From: Anaerolineae bacterium | GTDB lineage: Bacteria; Chloroflexota; Anaerolineae; Aggregatilineales; Phototrophicaceae | Assembly (NCBI GenBank): GCA_022823165.1 | Contig: JAJDXR010000070.1 | Span: 1 to 64,000 of the forward strand | Length of the DNA: 64,000 bases | Direction of reading: 5' to 3' | Part shown: piece after piece, positions 61,141-64,000 of the stretch | Position numbering within the stretch: position 1 is the first letter of the stretch | How the letters are laid out: every line of letters starts with the position of its first letter | Notes under the pieces: generated by a model | Told to the model about the DNA's origin: nothing | Seen by the model: the letters and a program-made list of their open reading frames with translations, nothing else | Databases searched by the model: none | Program-made: the position numbers and the translations under genes

Positions 61141-61998
61141 TCAGTTGGCTTCCAGTTCTTCGAAGACAGTCAGATCAATCGGCTCAAAGCTGGTGATCAC
61201 CAGCACAAATTCCAGCGTCTCAAAGTCGATGAGGCTGCGGACTTCCGCCTCTTGAAAGAGCTCGAATTCGAACTGACGAATGCTGGTAACCTGGCCTACG
61301 ACTATGTCAGCCGGGAAATTTCCGCCCAGGCCCGAAGTGATGACCAGATCGCCCTGGCGAATTTCCTCGTCCAGGTCAACCATCGTCAGACGCAGCACAC
61401 CCGATGCCTGGCCGATGATGCTGCCGTGGGCGCGCGTCGTCTGCAAGCGTGAACTGACCGCGCTGTTCTCGTCGTTGATCAGTTGAACTTGCGCGGCATT
61501 GGCGCTGACTTCTATGATGCGGCCCACCAGACCCAGATTGGTGGCGACCGGCATGCCAGCGGCGAGGCCATCGCGCGTGCCGCGATTGATGATGACGTTG
61601 CGGGCGATACCGGTCTGCTCAACCGCGATCACGTCCGCAGTGAGAAATTCCTGGTTCTCCTGCGCGGAGGTATACGACAAGAGGTCGATCAGCCGTTCGT
61701 AGTCGCTGGCTGCTTCGCGCAATTGGATGGACTCGATCTGCCGCCGGGCGAGCTGCTCCTCCAATTCCGCGATTCGCTCGCGCAATTGGCCCAGATCGCT
61801 GAGTTCTTCAAATGCCGCGCTGATGGAAAGCGACAAGCGATTAAACAAGCCGGATACCGCGTACAGCGGCGCGGCCGCGACGCTTTCGACAGGTGTCAAA
61901 GCGCCGGACAGGCTCAGCAGCATCAACACGCCGCAGAGGCTCAGCATAATTATCAGCAGCAGCAGGCGGCTGGGGCGCCCGAGCGATCTCAAGCCCAA
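61141..61998 (-). CDS. mreC: rod-shape-determining protein MreC
   Basis: A 285-aa bitopic protein. A membrane helix (residues 12-30) is followed by a coiled coil (LGQLRERIAELEEQLARRQI near 72) and the beta-rich MreC domain with the hallmarks RNVIINRGTRDGLAAGMPV near 133 and GDLVITSGLGGNFPADIVVG near 218. It activates PBP2/RodA. A 109-base gap separates it from mreB. Confidence 0.94.
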   Translation of the reverse strand: MGLRSLGRPSRLLLLIIMLSLCGVLMLLSLSGALTPVESVAAAPLYAVSGLFNRLSLSISAAFEELSDLGQLRERIAELEEQLARRQIESIQLREAASDYERLIDLLSYTSAQENQEFLTADVIAVEQTGIARNVIINRGTRDGLAAGMPVATNLGLVGRIIEVSANAAQVQLINDENSAVSSRLQTTRAHGSIIGQASGVLRLTMVDLDEEIRQGDLVITSGLGGNFPADIVVGQVTSIRQFEFELFQEAEVRSLIDFETLEFVLVITSFEPIDLTVFEELEAN

Positions 61999-62107
61999 GT
62001 CCTCAAACTAGCCGGAACAGCTTCATTCTAGCATAGTTTGGGGGGCTCTATCCTGGAGCTTGCGCCCGCCCGGCCGCGCTTTGCCCGGCCGATAGCTTTA
62101 TGCGGGA

Positions 62108-63169
62108 TCAATGGCGGGTGCTGCCGCGTTCCGGGCCCGTGAGCAAGCGGCGCAGATTGTTGTAGTCTTCCAATACGCGGCCGGCGCCCCGCGCCACACA
62201 GGTCATGGCGTCGTCCGCCAGCCAGGAACGAATGTTGACCTCTTCACGCAGCCGCTCGCCCAAGCCGCGCAATTGACCGCCGCCGCCCGCGATGGTGATG
62301 CCGCTTTCCATCAAGTCGGCAACCAACTCCGGCGGCGTGTCATCAAGCGCGTCTTTCACCGTATCGACGATTATGCTGACCGAGCCGCCGATGGCCTCGC
62401 GAATCTCAATCGAGCTGACCTCAACCGAGTCCGGCAGGCCGGTGGTCAAGTTTCTGCCCTTGACCATATAGGTGCGTTCTTGCGGCAGCGGATAAGCCGA
62501 GCCAATATCGATCTTGGCTTTCTCCGCTGTCGGTTCGCCGATCAGCAAATTGTGCTTGTTGCGCAGATGTTGCACGATGTCCTCGTCCATTTCATCGCCC
62601 GCCACCCGTATCGAGCGGCTGATGACGATGCCGCCAAGCGAGAACAAAGCCACTTCAGTGGTGCCGCCGCCGATGTCTACCACCATGCTGCCCCGCGTCT
62701 CGAGCACCGGCAGGTTGGCGCCGATGGCCGCCGCCACCGGCTCTTCGATAAGATGGGCTTCGCGCGCGCCCGCATCCAGTGTCGCTTCAATGACCGCGCG
62801 CTTCTCAACTTCCGTGACGCCGCTGGGGATGCCAACCACCACTCGCGGCCGTGGCACCGGCACCCAACTTTGCTCATGGGCTTTCTTGATTAAGTAGTCC
62901 AGCATGCGCGCGGTGATTTCATACTCGCTGATAACTCCGTCGCGCAGCGGCCGTACAATCAGAATGTCTTTGGGATTCTTGCTCCACATTTCTTTGGCGC
63001 GGGCGCCAACTTCAATGGGAGTTCGAGTTTTGCGATCGATAGCGACAAACGAGGGCTCGTTGATGACGATGCCCTTGCCGCGCACGTAGACCAGGGTATA
63101 CGCTGTACCCAAGTCGATGCCAATGTCGAGCGAGAATAGCCCAAAAAGGAAATCTAAGGGACTTAACAC
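62108..63169 (-). CDS. mreB: rod-shape-determining actin-like protein MreB
   Basis: A 353-aa actin homologue forming membrane filaments that guide wall synthesis. Motifs: phosphate 1 IDIGIDLGTAYTLVYVRGKG at the N-terminus, phosphate 2 VVDIGGGTTEVALFSLGGIV near 165, and the adenosine motif ITIAGGGGQLRGL near 297. Phosphate 1 usually reads DLGTANT; here Asn is Tyr. The start is GTG 63169 with GAGGAT upstream. It heads the mre-min cluster and is divergent from tilS. Confidence 0.96.
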   Translation of the reverse strand: MLSPLDFLFGLFSLDIGIDLGTAYTLVYVRGKGIVINEPSFVAIDRKTRTPIEVGARAKEMWSKNPKDILIVRPLRDGVISEYEITARMLDYLIKKAHEQSWVPVPRPRVVVGIPSGVTEVEKRAVIEATLDAGAREAHLIEEPVAAAIGANLPVLETRGSMVVDIGGGTTEVALFSLGGIVISRSIRVAGDEMDEDIVQHLRNKHNLLIGEPTAEKAKIDIGSAYPLPQERTYMVKGRNLTTGLPDSVEVSSIEIREAIGGSVSIIVDTVKDALDDTPPELVADLMESGITIAGGGGQLRGLGERLREEVNIRSWLADDAMTCVARGAGRVLEDYNNLRRLLTGPERGSTRH

Positions 63170-63202
63170 TAATGAATCCTCGACGGGTTGCGTCCGCGCC
63201 GC

Positions 63203-63228
63203 ATTATATCACAATCAGGCACAATCAA
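63203..63228 (-). promoter_or_regulatory. promoter of mreB (extended -10)
   Basis: On the minus strand TGATATAAT gives a perfect TATAAT (63203-63208) with an extended -10 TG. TTGATT (63223-63228) lies 14 bases upstream, short for a -35, so the extended -10 probably carries the promoter. It is 34 bases from the GTG start. Confidence 0.5.
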
Positions 63229-63310
63229 ATGCAAACCTAAACCAACGCGAAATAAACTATAATTGCCTACGCGCGCACCTCAATTCAATATAGCACTGAT
63301 TCTCTTATGT

Positions 63311-63339
63311 TTCCCAAGTTATCGGCACGAGGTTATGAT
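63311..63339 (+). promoter_or_regulatory. promoter of tilS
   Basis: TTCCCA (63311-63316), a 17-base spacer and TATGAT (63334-63339) lie 45 bases before the tilS ATG. A second TATAAT at 63258-63263 lacks a matching -35. Confidence 0.45.
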
Positions 63340-63383
63340 AGATGCTTAGACTGAGTCATCGGTAAATCGTAGAGAGTCGCGCG

Positions 63384-64000
63384 ATGATTGCCGAGCGCGT
63401 CCAACAGATTCTAGAACAGAGCGGAGCCATCGGCGGCTCGCGCAAGCTGGTGGTGGCGGTGTCCGGCGGCTGCGATTCGGTGGCGCTGCTTCATATTCTC
63501 GTCGGCCTGCGCGGCGCGCTCGCCCTTGACCTGCACATCGCTTCCCTTGATCACGGCCTGCGCGGCGAAGCGGGCCGGGCCGACCTGGACTTCGTGCGTC
63601 GGTTGGCTACGCGCTGGGGCCTACCGCACACGCTGCATCAAGTCGATGTGCCGCAACTTTCCCGGGCCTGGGGCACAGGCATTGAGCAAGCGGCGCGGCG
63701 CGCGCGCTACGACTTCCTGGCGCGGGTCGCCCGGCAAGAAGGCCGCCGCAACGTGGCGCTTGGCCATCATGCCGATGATCAGGCAGAGACCATCCTCATG
63801 CATGTCCTGCGCGGCAGCGGTCTGCGCGGCCTGCGCGGGATGAGGCTGCTATCGCCAATGCCCGGTCATCCGCAATTCAATCTGCTTCGACCGCTGCTAA
63901 CGCTCAAGCGCGCCCAGCTCGAAGCGCACTGCCAAGCGCACAACCTGGCTTACCGGCAAGACGAGACCAATTGGGATGCAAGCTACAGCCGCAACTACCT
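63384..64000 (+). CDS. tilS: tRNA(Ile)-lysidine synthase, 3' part cut by the window end
   Basis: An N-type ATP pyrophosphatase that modifies C34 of tRNA-Ile(CAU) to lysidine. The P-loop VAVSGGCDSVALL lies at about residues 24-36, then LDHGLRGEAG near 58 and LGHHADDQAETILMHVLRGSG near 130, all standard for TilS. The start ATG 63384 gives MIAERVQQILEQ. About 205 residues are visible; the rest of the catalytic and tRNA-binding domains lies outside the window. It is divergent from mreB. Confidence 0.95.
   Translation, partial: MIAERVQQILEQSGAIGGSRKLVVAVSGGCDSVALLHILVGLRGALALDLHIASLDHGLRGEAGRADLDFVRRLATRWGLPHTLHQVDVPQLSRAWGTGIEQAARRARYDFLARVARQEGRRNVALGHHADDQAETILMHVLRGSGLRGLRGMRLLSPMPGHPQFNLLRPLLTLKRAQLEAHCQAHNLAYRQDETNWDASYSRNY

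Noticed and set aside
1..64000. CRISPR array, prophage, integrase, toxin-antitoxin or restriction system
   Set aside because: No regularly spaced repeats, cas, integrase, structural phage, toxin or methylase/nuclease genes are seen on either strand. The AlbA_2 protein is the only remotely defence-like gene and has no partner.

Overview
The window looks like part of a bacterial chromosome of roughly 60% GC. Two lines of evidence suggest Chloroflexota, perhaps Anaerolineae-like: a LysM lipoprotein with a Pro/Thr/Ala-rich linker, and ABC binding proteins whose signal peptides end in AQ-type sites. This assignment is inference, because no rRNA gene is present. The mix of sulfatases, phytanoyl-CoA-dioxygenase-like (PhyH) proteins, an enolase-superfamily enzyme and several sugar ABC systems fits a heterotroph living on complex or sulfated organic matter.

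Layout. 0.4-7.9 kb: a peptide-type ABC module (binding protein plus two permeases), a membrane protein with a spermidine-synthase-like domain, and an S9 peptidase. 8-9.9 kb: a sugar isomerase/epimerase paired with a Gfo/Idh/MocA dehydrogenase. 9.9-14.8 kb (minus strand): a sugar ABC importer with a GH51 arabinofuranosidase. 15-17.6 kb: glycogen phosphorylase. 17.8-21.4 kb: a sulfatase, a DapA-like lyase and a mandelate-racemase-family enzyme. 21.4-32.8 kb (minus strand): a tightly packed nine-gene operon with an ABC importer, two sulfatases, two PhyH proteins, an FAD oxidoreductase and a 461-aa protein I do not recognise. 33-41.6 kb: a second isomerase, then SDR, amidase, lactate permease and DegT aminotransferase, with a ThDP enzyme and a TauE permease on the opposite strand. 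41.7-51.8 kb: a methyltransferase, a B3/4-domain protein, an MFS carrier, the fluoride channel CrcB, UppP, a LysM lipoprotein, ribosomal protein L19, an AlbA_2 regulator and two membrane proteins. 51.8-63.2 kb (minus strand): a cell-shape and division cluster reading mreB-mreC-mreD-mrdA-(membrane protein)-minC-minD-minE-rodA-gltX-tRNA-Gln. The window ends inside tilS.

How it works together. The sulfatases, the GH51 enzyme, the PhyH proteins and the FAD enzyme have no visible signal peptide, while each ABC binding protein has one. This suggests small sulfated or arabinosylated compounds are imported first and processed in the cytoplasm. None of the three ABC modules carries its own ATPase gene here, so shared ATPases encoded elsewhere are likely. 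Each binding-protein/permease junction carries a stem-loop.

The main candidate for something undescribed is the 21.4-32.8 kb operon. It includes a sulfatase with a non-canonical active-site signature and an unrecognised conserved-looking protein. Other points of interest are a one-base frameshift in gltX, a MinE with a long acidic tail, and a MITE-like element placed just upstream of the rplS promoter.
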